64,000 bases of DNA from Pseudoramibacter fermentans. GTDB lineage: Bacteria > Bacillota > Clostridia > Eubacteriales > Eubacteriaceae. Of the stretch, positions 41,511 to 49,779 are shown one piece after another. Under the pieces are notes generated by a model. The model was not told the DNA's origin, made no database searches, and saw nothing but the letters and a program-made list of their open reading frames with translations. The position numbers and the translations under genes are program-made. Every line of letters begins with the position of its first letter. Positions within the stretch are counted from its first letter, which is position 1. The stretch lies in the NCBI GenBank assembly GCA_009493725.1, contig VOGB01000004.1:434001-498000 (forward strand). The letters run 5' to 3'.

Positions 41511-42434
41511 ATGATTTCGTGGCTATTATTTAAACAAATTGTCGTTCTTTTCGTGATGATGGGGATGGGCTGGCTTGTTGTCAAAATTAAGTTCCTAAAA
41601 CCGGAAGATTCGAGGATTTTGTCAGTCGTCTGTTTGTATCTTGTCGTGCCGTGCATGCAGATTGAGGCCTTTCAAATCCACTATTCGGATACGATTCTCA
41701 ATGGTTTTCTTCTCGCGCTTTTGTCCGCCTGCATCATGCATGCGATGCTATTTAGCATCACTTACGGGGTCAGCCGTCCCTTTCACTTGACCAATGTGGA
41801 GCGGGGTTCCCTGATCTACACCAACGCGGGCAATTTGATTGTGCCGCTGGTGACCAGTGTATTAGGGCGCAACTGGGTCATTTACGCGAGTGCGTTCATG
41901 TTCGTTCAGGCGCTTTTGCTCTGGTCCCACGGCAAGATGATGATGCAGCCCGGCGGCAGGATTGATTTTAAAAAAGTGTTTTTAAACGTCAATATCATTG
42001 CGACTTTATTGGGTGTTTCGCTGTTTCTAGGCCATGTGGAAATTCACGGCATCCCAAGTGATGTGTTAAACGGCGTTTCTCAAATGCTCGGGCCGATCAG
42101 TATGATCACCATCGGCATGGTGATTGCAGGTGTAGATTGGGGAAAGGTCTTTAAAAACCGCAGAATCTACGCCATTACCCTCATGCGGATGATCGGATTC
42201 CCTCTTCTCGCGATTTTAGTACTCAAACTCATTCCCATCTATCAATTGGCAGCCAATGGGAAAAAGATTCTGCTGGTGTCGCTGCTGGCGGTTGCGGCGC
42301 CGTCGGGGGTCACGATTCCGCAGATGGCTCAGATTTACGGCGGCGATGCGGATTACGCTGGCTCGATCAACGTGCTGACCACTCTGTGCAGCATTGTGAC
42401 GATGCCGCTAATGATCTACATTTACCAATTATAG
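41511..42434 (+). CDS. AEC family (auxin efflux carrier-like) transporter
   Basis: 307 residues with about ten hydrophobic helices. Signatures: QIVVLFVMMGMGWLVVKIKF, LIYTNAGNLIVPLVTSVLG, MITIGMVIAGVDWGKVF and AAPSGVTIPQMAQIYGGDAD. Members move organic acids such as malate or other metabolites, but the substrate cannot be told here. ATG 41511 lies 13 nt after yhaN, so it is likely co-transcribed with the nuclease pair without any functional link. Confidence 0.87.
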   Translation: MISWLLFKQIVVLFVMMGMGWLVVKIKFLKPEDSRILSVVCLYLVVPCMQIEAFQIHYSDTILNGFLLALLSACIMHAMLFSITYGVSRPFHLTNVERGSLIYTNAGNLIVPLVTSVLGRNWVIYASAFMFVQALLLWSHGKMMMQPGGRIDFKKVFLNVNIIATLLGVSLFLGHVEIHGIPSDVLNGVSQMLGPISMITIGMVIAGVDWGKVFKNRRIYAITLMRMIGFPLLAILVLKLIPIYQLAANGKKILLVSLLAVAAPSGVTIPQMAQIYGGDADYAGSINVLTTLCSIVTMPLMIYIYQL

Positions 42435-42492
42435 GGACGCTGCGGTGACGTAAAAAATTGAGACATTATGACATCAACGAAAACGTTTTGAT

Positions 42493-42521
42493 TGACATTT
42501 TTCAGTATATACGTTAAAATA
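42493..42521 (+). promoter_or_regulatory. Sigma-A-like promoter for the symporter leader
   Basis: TTGACA at 42493-42498, 17-nt spacer, TAAAAT at 42516-42521. Confidence 0.75.
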
Positions 42522-42526
42522 ATCAC

Positions 42527-42598
42527 AATAAAGAATAAATGAATTGCGTAGACAAAGGCGTCTGAAGCAATAGCTTCAGACGCCTTATTCTTTATTGA
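42527..42598 (+). promoter_or_regulatory. Nested inverted repeats in the symporter leader
   Basis: Outer arms CAATAAAGAATA (42527-42538) and TATTCTTTATTG (42587-42598) enclose a 14-bp perfect stem AAGGCGTCTGAAGC / GCTTCAGACGCCTT (42556-42587) with loop AATA. It begins right at the expected transcript start. The T-run is interrupted, so it may be an attenuator or an RNA-stabilising structure, not a plain terminator. Confidence 0.6.
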
Positions 42599-42660
42599 AA
42601 TGATCATCGGAGAGAAAAGCGTCTAGCTCCAGATGAGAAGATTATAGAAGGAGGTAAGTG

Positions 42661-43929
42661 ATGGAAAAAGCTGTAAAAAGTGAAAAAAAAGGATTCCACA
42701 TGTCGCTGACGACGCAGATTTTAATTGCGACAGTTGGAGGACTGGTTTTCGGAACGATTGTAGGGGGATGGGCGGCCAATATTAAATTCATTGGGACCAT
42801 ATTCCTGCGGTTGATTCAGATGTCAGTCGTTCTGCTCGTGATGACCTCGGTTGCCGGTGCGGTTGGATCCGGAACGAAGGGTGTCGGCAAGATGGCCCTG
42901 CACACTTTCAAGTGGATTATCATCTTCACTATTTTTGCCGCTGGTCTCGGCGTGGTGCTTTCGATGCTGATTCAGCCTGGTGTCGGTGTTAAATTGACGG
43001 GAACGGTTAAAGCGGCGAAGGTGCAAAACACCTCCCTTATCGACACGATTACTAATTTTGTGCCGACTAACGTTTTGGAATCGATGGCCAACGGAGATAT
43101 GATTCCTTGTATCGTTTTTGCTTTGTTCTTCGGCGCAGGCATGATGAAATATAAGAAGGATACTGGCAAGACGAATATTGAAGAATTTCTCAAAGGCGTC
43201 AACGTCATCATCACAAATATCATCGAATTTGTCATGAAGATTGCCCCGATCGGGATTTTCTGCCTGCTCGCCGATGTTGCGGGAAGCACGGGCCTCAAAG
43301 TGATCGTGCCAATGGTGAAATTCCTCGGACTGCTCTTAATTGGCGACCTGATCCAGTTCGCGGTACTCACACCGTTGACTGCGGCCCTTACCAAAACCAA
43401 TCTTGCGAAGTACCCAAAGAAGTATTCTAAAATGTCGATTATGGCGCTGACCACCACATCAAGCGCGGTCTGCCTTCCGACTAAGATGCAGGATGAAGTG
43501 GAAAAATTTGGTGTCAGTCGTCGTGTGGCGGACTTTACCGGCCCGATTACCATGTCGATGAACAGCTGCGGTGCCGCACAATGTTATGTGGCCGCGATCT
43601 TCTTCATGGCTCAATCTACGGGTGTCGCGATGACGCCTTATCAGATTTTCATGGCGATTCTGCTGTCATGTTTGATGTGCATGGGGACGATTTCTGTCCC
43701 AGGCGGATCGATTATCGTCTACACCTTCTTGGCTTCTACGATGGGACTTTCGATGGATTCCATCGCCATTCTGATCGGGATTGACTGGTTCGCGGGCATG
43801 TTCCGTACCGTTATGAACGTCGACGTCGACGTCATGGTTGCCATGCTGGTCTCCGGCAAGCTCGGCGAACTCGATTACGATGTGTTTAACGAAAAGAAAA
43901 AAGTCAATTACGAAGAATTGGCAGAGTAA
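42661..43929 (+). CDS. Dicarboxylate/amino acid:cation symporter (DAACS family)
   Basis: 422 residues with about eight membrane helices and two re-entrant loops. Motifs: LIQMSVVLLVMTSVAGAVGS, ALTTTSSAVCLPTKMQDEVE (serine-rich HP1 region) and GPITMSMNSCGAAQCYVAA (NMDG-like helix), then MCMGTISVPGGSIIVYTFLA as HP2. The family imports glutamate, aspartate, serine or C4-dicarboxylates with Na+ or H+. ATG 42661 with AAGGAGGT is preferred to GTG 42658. Single gene with a structured leader and a hairpin after it. Confidence 0.92.
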   Translation: MEKAVKSEKKGFHMSLTTQILIATVGGLVFGTIVGGWAANIKFIGTIFLRLIQMSVVLLVMTSVAGAVGSGTKGVGKMALHTFKWIIIFTIFAAGLGVVLSMLIQPGVGVKLTGTVKAAKVQNTSLIDTITNFVPTNVLESMANGDMIPCIVFALFFGAGMMKYKKDTGKTNIEEFLKGVNVIITNIIEFVMKIAPIGIFCLLADVAGSTGLKVIVPMVKFLGLLLIGDLIQFAVLTPLTAALTKTNLAKYPKKYSKMSIMALTTTSSAVCLPTKMQDEVEKFGVSRRVADFTGPITMSMNSCGAAQCYVAAIFFMAQSTGVAMTPYQIFMAILLSCLMCMGTISVPGGSIIVYTFLASTMGLSMDSIAILIGIDWFAGMFRTVMNVDVDVMVAMLVSGKLGELDYDVFNEKKKVNYEELAE

Positions 43930-43953
43930 TCTATAACTGAATCATTAAATTAA

Positions 43954-43993
43954 ATTAATACCGCCAGTCGAGCAATCGGCTGGCGGTATTAAT
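43954..43993 (+). terminator. Hairpin terminator after the symporter gene
   Basis: Perfect 14-bp stem ATTAATACCGCCAG / CTGGCGGTATTAAT; the T-run is short. Confidence 0.65.
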
Positions 43994-44113
43994 TATGTTA
44001 CAGCATAAAACCATGATTAATGCAAAGGGTGCTTGGGCATTGGCGCGAAAAGAGTACTCAGCTGGATCGTCATCTCATGGAACAAGAATAAGGACGTGAT
44101 GTCCGCGCGTTTG

Positions 44114-44122
44114 TGTTATAAT
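44114..44122 (+). promoter_or_regulatory. Extended -10 promoter for DAHP synthase
   Basis: TGT followed by TATAAT (44117-44122); the -35 region is poor. Confidence 0.55.
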
Positions 44123-44161
44123 ATCATCGAGTGTTTTAACTTTAAGGAGGTTTGGCAATAA

Positions 44162-45199
44162 ATGGATATGCAGATGAAATTCTATCGGAAGCTGCCGACA
44201 CCACAGGAGCTGAAGGAAGAATTTCCAATAGATGATCATATTAAACAGGTAAAGGAAGAACGGGACCAGCAGATCGCGGATATTTTCACCGGCAAAGACG
44301 ACCGCTTTTTATTGATTATTGGACCCTGCTCGGCAGACAACGAGTCGGCTGTTTTGGATTACATCAACCGTTTGGCGAAAACAGCGGAACAGGTGAAGGA
44401 TAAAATTTTTATCATTCCTCGGGTTTACACCAACAAGCCGCGCACCACAGGCATGGGATACAAGGGGATGCTCCATCAGCCGGACCCAGACGCGAAGGAA
44501 GACATGCTTGCTGGATTGATCGCTATCCGCGAAATGCACACCCGCGTCGTCAAGGAAACTGGGCTGACCTGTGCGGACGAAATGCTGTACCCGGAAAACC
44601 ACCGCTATTTGTCTGATTTGCTCTCCTATGTGGCGGTCGGCGCCCGTTCGGTGGAAAATCAGCAGCACCGTTTGGTCGCCAGTGGGATTGGCATTCCGGC
44701 AGGGATGAAGAATCCGACGTCCGGTGATTTTTCGGTCATGATGAACGCGATGGTCGCGGCGCAGAACAGCCATACATTCCTGTACCGCGGGTGGGAAGTC
44801 AAATCGACGGGCAATCCGCTGGCACACGCGATTTTGAGAGGCTACGTGAACCGTTACGGCCGGTCCTATCCTAATTACCATTACGAGGATCTTCAGGCGC
44901 TTCTGAAGGCCTACCGCGAAAAACCGGACCTCAAAAATCCGGCGGTCATCATTGATACCAACCACTGCAATTCCGGAAAGAATTTCCTGGAACAGATCCG
45001 CATCGCCAAGGACGTGCTGCACAGCTGCAAACATTCCAAGGATATCCGCAACCTGGTCAAGGGGCTTATGATCGAATCCTACCTCGAAGACGGCCGTCAG
45101 GAAATCGGGGAAGGGGTGTACGGCAAATCGATCACCGACCCGTGCCTCGGCTGGGAAAAAACCGAACGTCTGATCTACGATTTGGCGGAATTGGTCTGA
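44162..45199 (+). CDS. aroF: 3-Deoxy-7-phosphoheptulonate (DAHP) synthase, class I
   Basis: 345 residues, normal for class I (AroFGH type). It joins PEP and erythrose 4-phosphate as the entry step to aromatic amino acids. Motifs: LLIIGPCSADNESAVLDY, IPRVYTNKPRTTGMGYKG, GARSVENQQHRLVASG, PNYHYEDLQ and VIIDTNHCNSGKNFLEQIRI with the metal ligands. AAGGAGG lies 12 nt before the ATG, rather far. It feeds the aroB-aroA-aroC-aroQ operon 16 kb away. The paralog letter (aroF, aroG or aroH) cannot be fixed by eye. Confidence 0.93.
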   Translation: MDMQMKFYRKLPTPQELKEEFPIDDHIKQVKEERDQQIADIFTGKDDRFLLIIGPCSADNESAVLDYINRLAKTAEQVKDKIFIIPRVYTNKPRTTGMGYKGMLHQPDPDAKEDMLAGLIAIREMHTRVVKETGLTCADEMLYPENHRYLSDLLSYVAVGARSVENQQHRLVASGIGIPAGMKNPTSGDFSVMMNAMVAAQNSHTFLYRGWEVKSTGNPLAHAILRGYVNRYGRSYPNYHYEDLQALLKAYREKPDLKNPAVIIDTNHCNSGKNFLEQIRIAKDVLHSCKHSKDIRNLVKGLMIESYLEDGRQEIGEGVYGKSITDPCLGWEKTERLIYDLAELV

Positions 45200-45227
45200 T
45201 ATCAAACTTTCAACTAAATAAAAATAA

Positions 45228-45267
45228 CAAATCCGCTTTGCTGTTGAAACACAGTAAAGCGGATTTG
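45228..45267. terminator. Bidirectional hairpin terminator
   Basis: CAAATCCGCTTTGCTGT / ACAGTAAAGCGGATTTG; a T-rich stretch follows on the minus strand, ending the ACT-domain gene. Confidence 0.7.
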
Positions 45268-45308
45268 CTGTATATAAGCATCGTGTTCCTTTAGGGATTT
45301 TATAGAAA

Positions 45309-45719
45309 TTATAAATCTTCCGCGATTGTGAAGCCGCGGCCTTCCAAAAAAGTGCGGGTTTCCGGTTCGGAGGTCTTTAAAATCGCAATTGGCGTTGCGG
45401 CCTTTCGATCGTAAGAAATGTACAGGTAGTCGATATTGATTCGGCCTTCGTCAAGTGCATTCAGAATAATGTGCAGTGAGCCAGGATCGTCAGGCATGTT
45501 GACGGCAATGACGTCGTCGAGACGGCACATGTAGCCGTCGTCGGTAAGGGCCTTCAGCGCGTCTTCAGGGCGATCGACGATCATGCGGATAATGCCGTAT
45601 TCCGCCGAATCGTTGGAGAGCATCGTGTTGATGTTGATGTCAGCTGTTTTCAGGGTTTTCGTGATTTTTTTTAGAGCACCGCGTTTATTTTCGGTGAACA
45701 GGGATAATTGTTTTGTCAT
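45309..45719 (-). CDS. Tandem ACT-domain amino acid-binding protein
   Basis: 136 residues made of two ACT domains: about 1-68 (QLSLFTENKRGALKKITKTL, DININTMLSNDSAEYGIIRM) and 69-136 (VIAVNMPDDPGSLHIILNAL, RINIDYLYISYDRKA). ACT pairs bind amino acids to regulate enzymes; no catalytic domain is attached. It converges on the DAHP synthase gene, so a feedback role in aromatic synthesis is possible but unproven. A promoter-like TTTACA-N17-TAATTT lies upstream. AGGAAGGC precedes the ATG. Confidence 0.85.
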   Translation of the reverse strand: MTKQLSLFTENKRGALKKITKTLKTADININTMLSNDSAEYGIIRMIVDRPEDALKALTDDGYMCRLDDVIAVNMPDDPGSLHIILNALDEGRINIDYLYISYDRKAATPIAILKTSEPETRTFLEGRGFTIAEDL

Positions 45720-45848
45720 TTTCGCCTTCCTATCTTGCTTGAATTTAATAATTTGAATCAGAATTGTAAATTATTCTCTTTAAAATCTTTTGTAAATATT
45801 TTATCATAAATATTAAAGCATAAAATCATTTTTTCGGGGGAGGATATT

Positions 45849-46541
45849 ATGAAGGCGATTATTTTATCTTGCGGCAATCTGCTGCCTCACGTGAGGGCGG
45901 CAAAGAAAAAATGCGGGGTTGATCTGCCGGTCATCTGCCTGAATATGAATCTGCACGCCACACCTAAAAAAATGCGCCAGGCCGTGATCACCGCGATGGA
46001 AAAGCGCATTCCTAAAGCATACGACACAGTTTTGGTGGCACAGGGCTATTGCGGCGGCGTTTGGGAGGATCTGACCTTTGACCGCAAGGTTGTCATCCCG
46101 CGAGTTGACGACTGCGTCAGTCTGGCTCTTCAGACGACGGACCACTACAAGCCGGATTTAAAGACCAAGGGCCATTACTATTTGTTTAATATTCTGTCGG
46201 GACTGTTTTCTCCTAAAAAACTGTTTAAAAAATTCTCCCAGCAGTACGGCGAAGCCAAGACGCAGGAGATTTTTGACGATTGGTTTAAGGATTACCCCTA
46301 TCTCGATGTGGTGGTCTCCGATGGCGAGGACTTGAGCAATCCGAAATATCAAAGGGAAATCGCCGATTCTTCGAAGCTCATCAAGGCCGATGTGGAATTT
46401 GTATCGGGTTCTAATCTTTTGATTGAAAAGCTGATTACCGGCCGATGGGACGAACAATTTATCGTCAAGGAACCGGGCGAACGCATTTCGATGAGCGATT
46501 TCTTTGACCAGAACTGGCTGGATTTTCAGGAATCAAAATAA
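45849..46541 (+). CDS. DUF1638 protein
   Basis: 230 residues. Typical DUF1638 features: KAIILSCGNLLPHVRAAKKK, VAQGYCGGVWEDLTF, VIPRVDDCVSLAL and YLDVVVSDGEDLSNPKY. This family occurs in methanogens and acetogens, often near corrinoid methyltransferase genes, but no such gene is nearby. Function unknown. GGGGGAGG precedes the ATG. It overlaps the rlmH start by 1 nt. Confidence 0.82.
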   Translation: MKAIILSCGNLLPHVRAAKKKCGVDLPVICLNMNLHATPKKMRQAVITAMEKRIPKAYDTVLVAQGYCGGVWEDLTFDRKVVIPRVDDCVSLALQTTDHYKPDLKTKGHYYLFNILSGLFSPKKLFKKFSQQYGEAKTQEIFDDWFKDYPYLDVVVSDGEDLSNPKYQREIADSSKLIKADVEFVSGSNLLIEKLITGRWDEQFIVKEPGERISMSDFFDQNWLDFQESK

Positions 46542-47017
46542 TGAAGATTACGATTCTCGCGGTAGGGCATCAAAAATCCAAAGCCCTTTTGAATTTGCAG
46601 AAGGAATACATCAAGCGGCTTTCGGCTTTTGCCAAAACAGAGGTCGTGGAAGTCAAAGATGAGGCTGACGTGCATTCCGAAAGAGAAGGGGAGAAAAAAC
46701 GCATCGTCGATACAGAAGCCGAGCGCGCGCTGAAAAAAATCAACCCAAGAGATTTTGTGATTCTCTTAGATTTACACGGCAGGCAATGGGATTCAATAGG
46801 CTTCGCGAAGGCACTCCAATCGTGGCAACTGCGCACGTCACATTTGGTTTTCGTGATCGCAGGTTCTCTAGGACCGGGCGAGGCGCTCCTTCAGCGCGCA
46901 GATGAGCGGTGGCAGCTTTCAAAGCTGACCTTTACCCATTTAATGACCCGGATTTTGGTGCTGGAACAGATTTACAGAGGGTTCATGATCGGCGCAGGAC
47001 GCAAGTATCATAAATAG
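46541..47017 (+). CDS. rlmH: 23S rRNA (pseudouridine-1915-N3)-methyltransferase RlmH
   Basis: 158 residues, the standard length. SPOUT-fold methyltransferase acting on helix 69 of 23S rRNA. Motifs: ITILAVGHQKSKALLNLQKE, FVILLDLHGRQWDS, LVFVIAGSLGPGEALLQRAD (SAM knot) and the C-terminal GFMIGAGRKYHK. Translationally coupled to DUF1638 by a TAATG overlap. Its 3' end (GGACGCAAGTATCATAAAT) matches the region used as attachment site by SCC elements in staphylococci, and a compositionally distinct module starts just after it. Confidence 0.96.
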   Translation: MKITILAVGHQKSKALLNLQKEYIKRLSAFAKTEVVEVKDEADVHSEREGEKKRIVDTEAERALKKINPRDFVILLDLHGRQWDSIGFAKALQSWQLRTSHLVFVIAGSLGPGEALLQRADERWQLSKLTFTHLMTRILVLEQIYRGFMIGAGRKYHK

Positions 47018-47071
47018 GTTTTTTACGAAAAACTTGGAGGACTTTTAAACAAAAAAGAAAGCAAAGTAAAC

Positions 47072-47096
47072 TATTGATCAAAATAATGTATCAATA
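47072..47096 (+). repeat. 7-bp inverted repeat upstream of the nuclease-ATPase module
   Basis: TATTGAT at 47072-47078 and ATCAATA at 47090-47096, within an AT-rich 194-nt gap after rlmH. It overlaps a weak promoter-like TTGATC-N17-ATAATT, so it may be an operator. Confidence 0.35.
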
Positions 47097-47211
47097 ATAA
47101 TTGCCCCACTTAATCAACGACATATCCAAGCACATTTTCTTGGCATCTCTATCTTATCGCAGTGAAGGATATTTAACGTGGATGTTAAATCTCGAGGAGG
47201 TGACATGACCT

Positions 47212-48183
47212 ATGTCAGATAATGTACGGACTGAACGACTTTTCCAAATTCATTATGTGAACGGACGTTTTGCTGGAGATTGGCTTTCGCTCGACGAGCT
47301 GTTCGACACGTCAATCTATGATAGTTGCATGGCTGTGACATACTCTGTTACACCGGCGTTCGTTCATCAATATTTCCATGATTTCACGCATGTGGATATT
47401 GTTATTGGCGTGCCGGAGACGGCGACATGGGAATCAATGCGCAAAATGACGGCAGATGAAGTTGATTATCGTGCAAACTTGAATCAATTGGCGCGCAATG
47501 TGAATCTTAACGATTTGGCTGAACGCGGCCGGTATCTCGACGCGTTCGCGGATGAGGATAAAATAAAATTCGCGGATCGAACGTGGAACTTGTGGTTTTC
47601 GGTAGATCAGCCGATACACGCCAAAATGGTGCTGTTATCCGGAAAAGATCATACACGCCTTATTATGGGCTCGGCCAACTTGTCCTATCAAGCATATAAT
47701 ACAAACTGCGACCAGTATGAGTCAATTCTTATTCTCGACGAGGATAAGGCATTTGACGAAGCAAAATCCTGGGTGTGCGATACGATTATCCCTGTGTGCA
47801 GTCGATGTTTTTCAGATGCTGTAGTTAAGCGCATGAAAGTTGACGAGCTGGCGTCTAAGCAACTTGTCGATACGGATGCGCCGGAGACTCGGCTTGATGT
47901 ACGTGTATCCGACTCAAATGAGGCACTGTCAGTGCGGAGCGACGACGTGGAAGATGCGGTGCCTGTGCGGTTTCTGCCGTTCACAGACGAGGATATAAAT
48001 AAAGCTGCTGACGAGGATGCGGCGTTGGCACTCAACGTTTCAAATGATCACGTCGAGCAGGGGATTGTAAACGAGCAGGTGCAAACAGCTAAGCGGGATG
48101 TTGCTGAACTTACCGTAATGTCTGACCCGGATATGGCCAAGGTTAAAACACAGCTTGAAAATACAGCGTTCGAGACGATTTAA
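47212..48183 (+). CDS. Phospholipase D-like nuclease half of a split nuclease-ATPase
   Basis: 323 residues. The PLD superfamily signature is HAK at 136-138 and GSANLS at 153-158, preceded by a beta-rich start (YVNGRFAGDW, CMAVTYSVTPAFVHQYF, THVDIVIGVPET). There is one HKD motif, as in helicase-linked and BfiI-type nucleases that work as dimers. The second half (about 220-323) is acidic and probably flexible. AGGAGG lies 11 nt before ATG 47212; a nearer ATG at 47205 opens only a five-codon frame. The TAA at 48181 is in frame with the next gene. Codon choice differs from neighbours (more CGT and T-ending codons). Confidence 0.72.
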   Translation: MSDNVRTERLFQIHYVNGRFAGDWLSLDELFDTSIYDSCMAVTYSVTPAFVHQYFHDFTHVDIVIGVPETATWESMRKMTADEVDYRANLNQLARNVNLNDLAERGRYLDAFADEDKIKFADRTWNLWFSVDQPIHAKMVLLSGKDHTRLIMGSANLSYQAYNTNCDQYESILILDEDKAFDEAKSWVCDTIIPVCSRCFSDAVVKRMKVDELASKQLVDTDAPETRLDVRVSDSNEALSVRSDDVEDAVPVRFLPFTDEDINKAADEDAALALNVSNDHVEQGIVNEQVQTAKRDVAELTVMSDPDMAKVKTQLENTAFETI

Positions 48184-48189
48184 GTATCG

Positions 48190-49593
48190 GTGAATCGGGC
48201 ACGTAAACATACACCGAAGCCAGTACGCGATGCGGCGAAACTCAAAGCTTCTGTTAGCAAGATGCATAAAGTAAGATTTAAAGTGCGTCGTGACGCGGAT
48301 CTCGATAAAGCCGATTATGTACGCCATGTGCCTGTACTGCTTGATGAACCCGGTAAACGTCTTGTGTTTGAGGATGATGACATGATCCGCACAGGTTTGT
48401 TTCTTAGATCGTCGGCAGATGCCGCGGCCGTTGTACCTTATGGAACTCAACTTGATACAGACGGTATTATGCAGAGCCTTGAAGCGATTAGCGGGATGGT
48501 GGAATCTTATAAGCAGCGTTCGGCAACTGGCGCAGGCGATGAATACGTTGGCCGTATCATGGAGACGGTGCTTTATGCGTTTACATCACCATTTTTGTGG
48601 GAAATCCGTGAGCGTATCGTGAGGGGGTCGTCCGAAACGGTTGGCCTAAATGTGCCGGCTTTTTTGATGCTCGGCGCGTCAGCGCAGGCAGGCAAGACTA
48701 CCTTGCTTGAGTGTCTGTCTCGGCTCATGTGTCTGAATCAGGATACGCGAATGCTGCATTACGACGAAGTGAAGTATAACGGAACTGACGGCGGGCGCAC
48801 GATGGGGAATATTCGCGCTTTAATGGAAGGCCATGACTCAAGCGTGTATCCTGTCATTATTGATGAGGTCGAAGAGAAAGCTGTGAATAACGATGCGTTT
48901 GGTGCCTTTATCAAAAGTTACGCGAATCGGCATCAGGTCGGTGACAAGACGGGAACGCTGATCATGTCGATGAACAACGATAAGGTATCATTGACGAACG
49001 ATATTATGCGGCGTGTTTATTATTTACGTTTCGATAATCAGATGATTGACGATAACGATAGCCGTGATGTCAAGCATGATATGCAGGCGAAGCTTGACGC
49101 ACGTCTGTTTTCAGATTTCTGTTGCCGTATGGCGCGTATGCTCGTCGATGATAATACAGAGTGGCGTGTAGATGACGGTACCGGACAGATTGACTTTCTG
49201 CACTCAGCGCGCGTGATATTTAAGTCATATTATGAAGAAGTTGGCATACCTGTTCCAGCGTGGTTTCCGACGACACTTATTGATGATCAGCGTCGTATGG
49301 GAATTCAGAAATGGTCGAATCTATATCGGACAAAGAGGGAAGCGTTCAAGGCATCGAAAATCGGCAAGGTGAAAGTGTTCGTTGTTGAGAAAGACGAAAT
49401 CCTGCCCCGTGTGAACGGGTGGAAGGATGCTGCCATGCAGACTTTGTACGTGAATGAAATACCGATGGACGTCTGGTGGCATGAGGTAGGGCATGATCCG
49501 GCGAAGACCGGTCCTTCTGTGATCCTAAAGAAACGCGAGTTTCTGGCGTGGATTGGTGTGAAAGAACGCTGGCATTTATTTCACTGGAATTGA
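48190..49593 (+). CDS. P-loop ATPase half of a split nuclease-ATPase
   Basis: 467 residues. Walker A LGASAQAGKTTLLECLSRL near 161-179 and Walker B YPVIIDEVEEK near 220-230; then ANRHQVGDKTGTLIMSMNN (sensor-like) and IMRRVYYLRFDNQM. It probably powers the nuclease encoded just upstream. Its only possible start is GTG 48190, without a ribosome binding site, and its frame continues the PLD frame across the TAA (7 codons before this GTG no stop besides TAA 48181-48183). It could be translated by re-initiation, by readthrough, or be dead. Not recognised as a named family. Confidence 0.68.
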   Translation: MNRARKHTPKPVRDAAKLKASVSKMHKVRFKVRRDADLDKADYVRHVPVLLDEPGKRLVFEDDDMIRTGLFLRSSADAAAVVPYGTQLDTDGIMQSLEAISGMVESYKQRSATGAGDEYVGRIMETVLYAFTSPFLWEIRERIVRGSSETVGLNVPAFLMLGASAQAGKTTLLECLSRLMCLNQDTRMLHYDEVKYNGTDGGRTMGNIRALMEGHDSSVYPVIIDEVEEKAVNNDAFGAFIKSYANRHQVGDKTGTLIMSMNNDKVSLTNDIMRRVYYLRFDNQMIDDNDSRDVKHDMQAKLDARLFSDFCCRMARMLVDDNTEWRVDDGTGQIDFLHSARVIFKSYYEEVGIPVPAWFPTTLIDDQRRMGIQKWSNLYRTKREAFKASKIGKVKVFVVEKDEILPRVNGWKDAAMQTLYVNEIPMDVWWHEVGHDPAKTGPSVILKKREFLAWIGVKERWHLFHWN

Positions 49594-49726
49594 TTTGAAA
49601 TAATATCATTTTGAAGGGTTAGACAAACGTTATATTATTGGCACATTTCAATCAAAATAATCAAAATGGCCAAAACGCATTGGTTACGGATACCGAAAAT
49701 TTAGAACTCGCTTGTATGCAAACATC

Positions 49727-49759
49727 AGGCCGTTGATCCCGTTGAGAGATCAGCGGCCT
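49727..49759. repeat. Hairpin without T-run after the module
   Basis: AGGCCGTTGATC / GATCAGCGGCCT (one G-T pair) between the ATPase and histidine kinase genes. A weak terminator is possible, but neither strand has a T-run. The gap 49594-49779 otherwise shows no gene. Confidence 0.4.
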
Positions 49760-49779
49760 GTTCACGCTATGAAAAGTGA

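Noticed and set aside
47205..47222. MTYVR as a real gene
   Set aside because: Only five codons; recorded as a possible leader effect, not as a coding gene.
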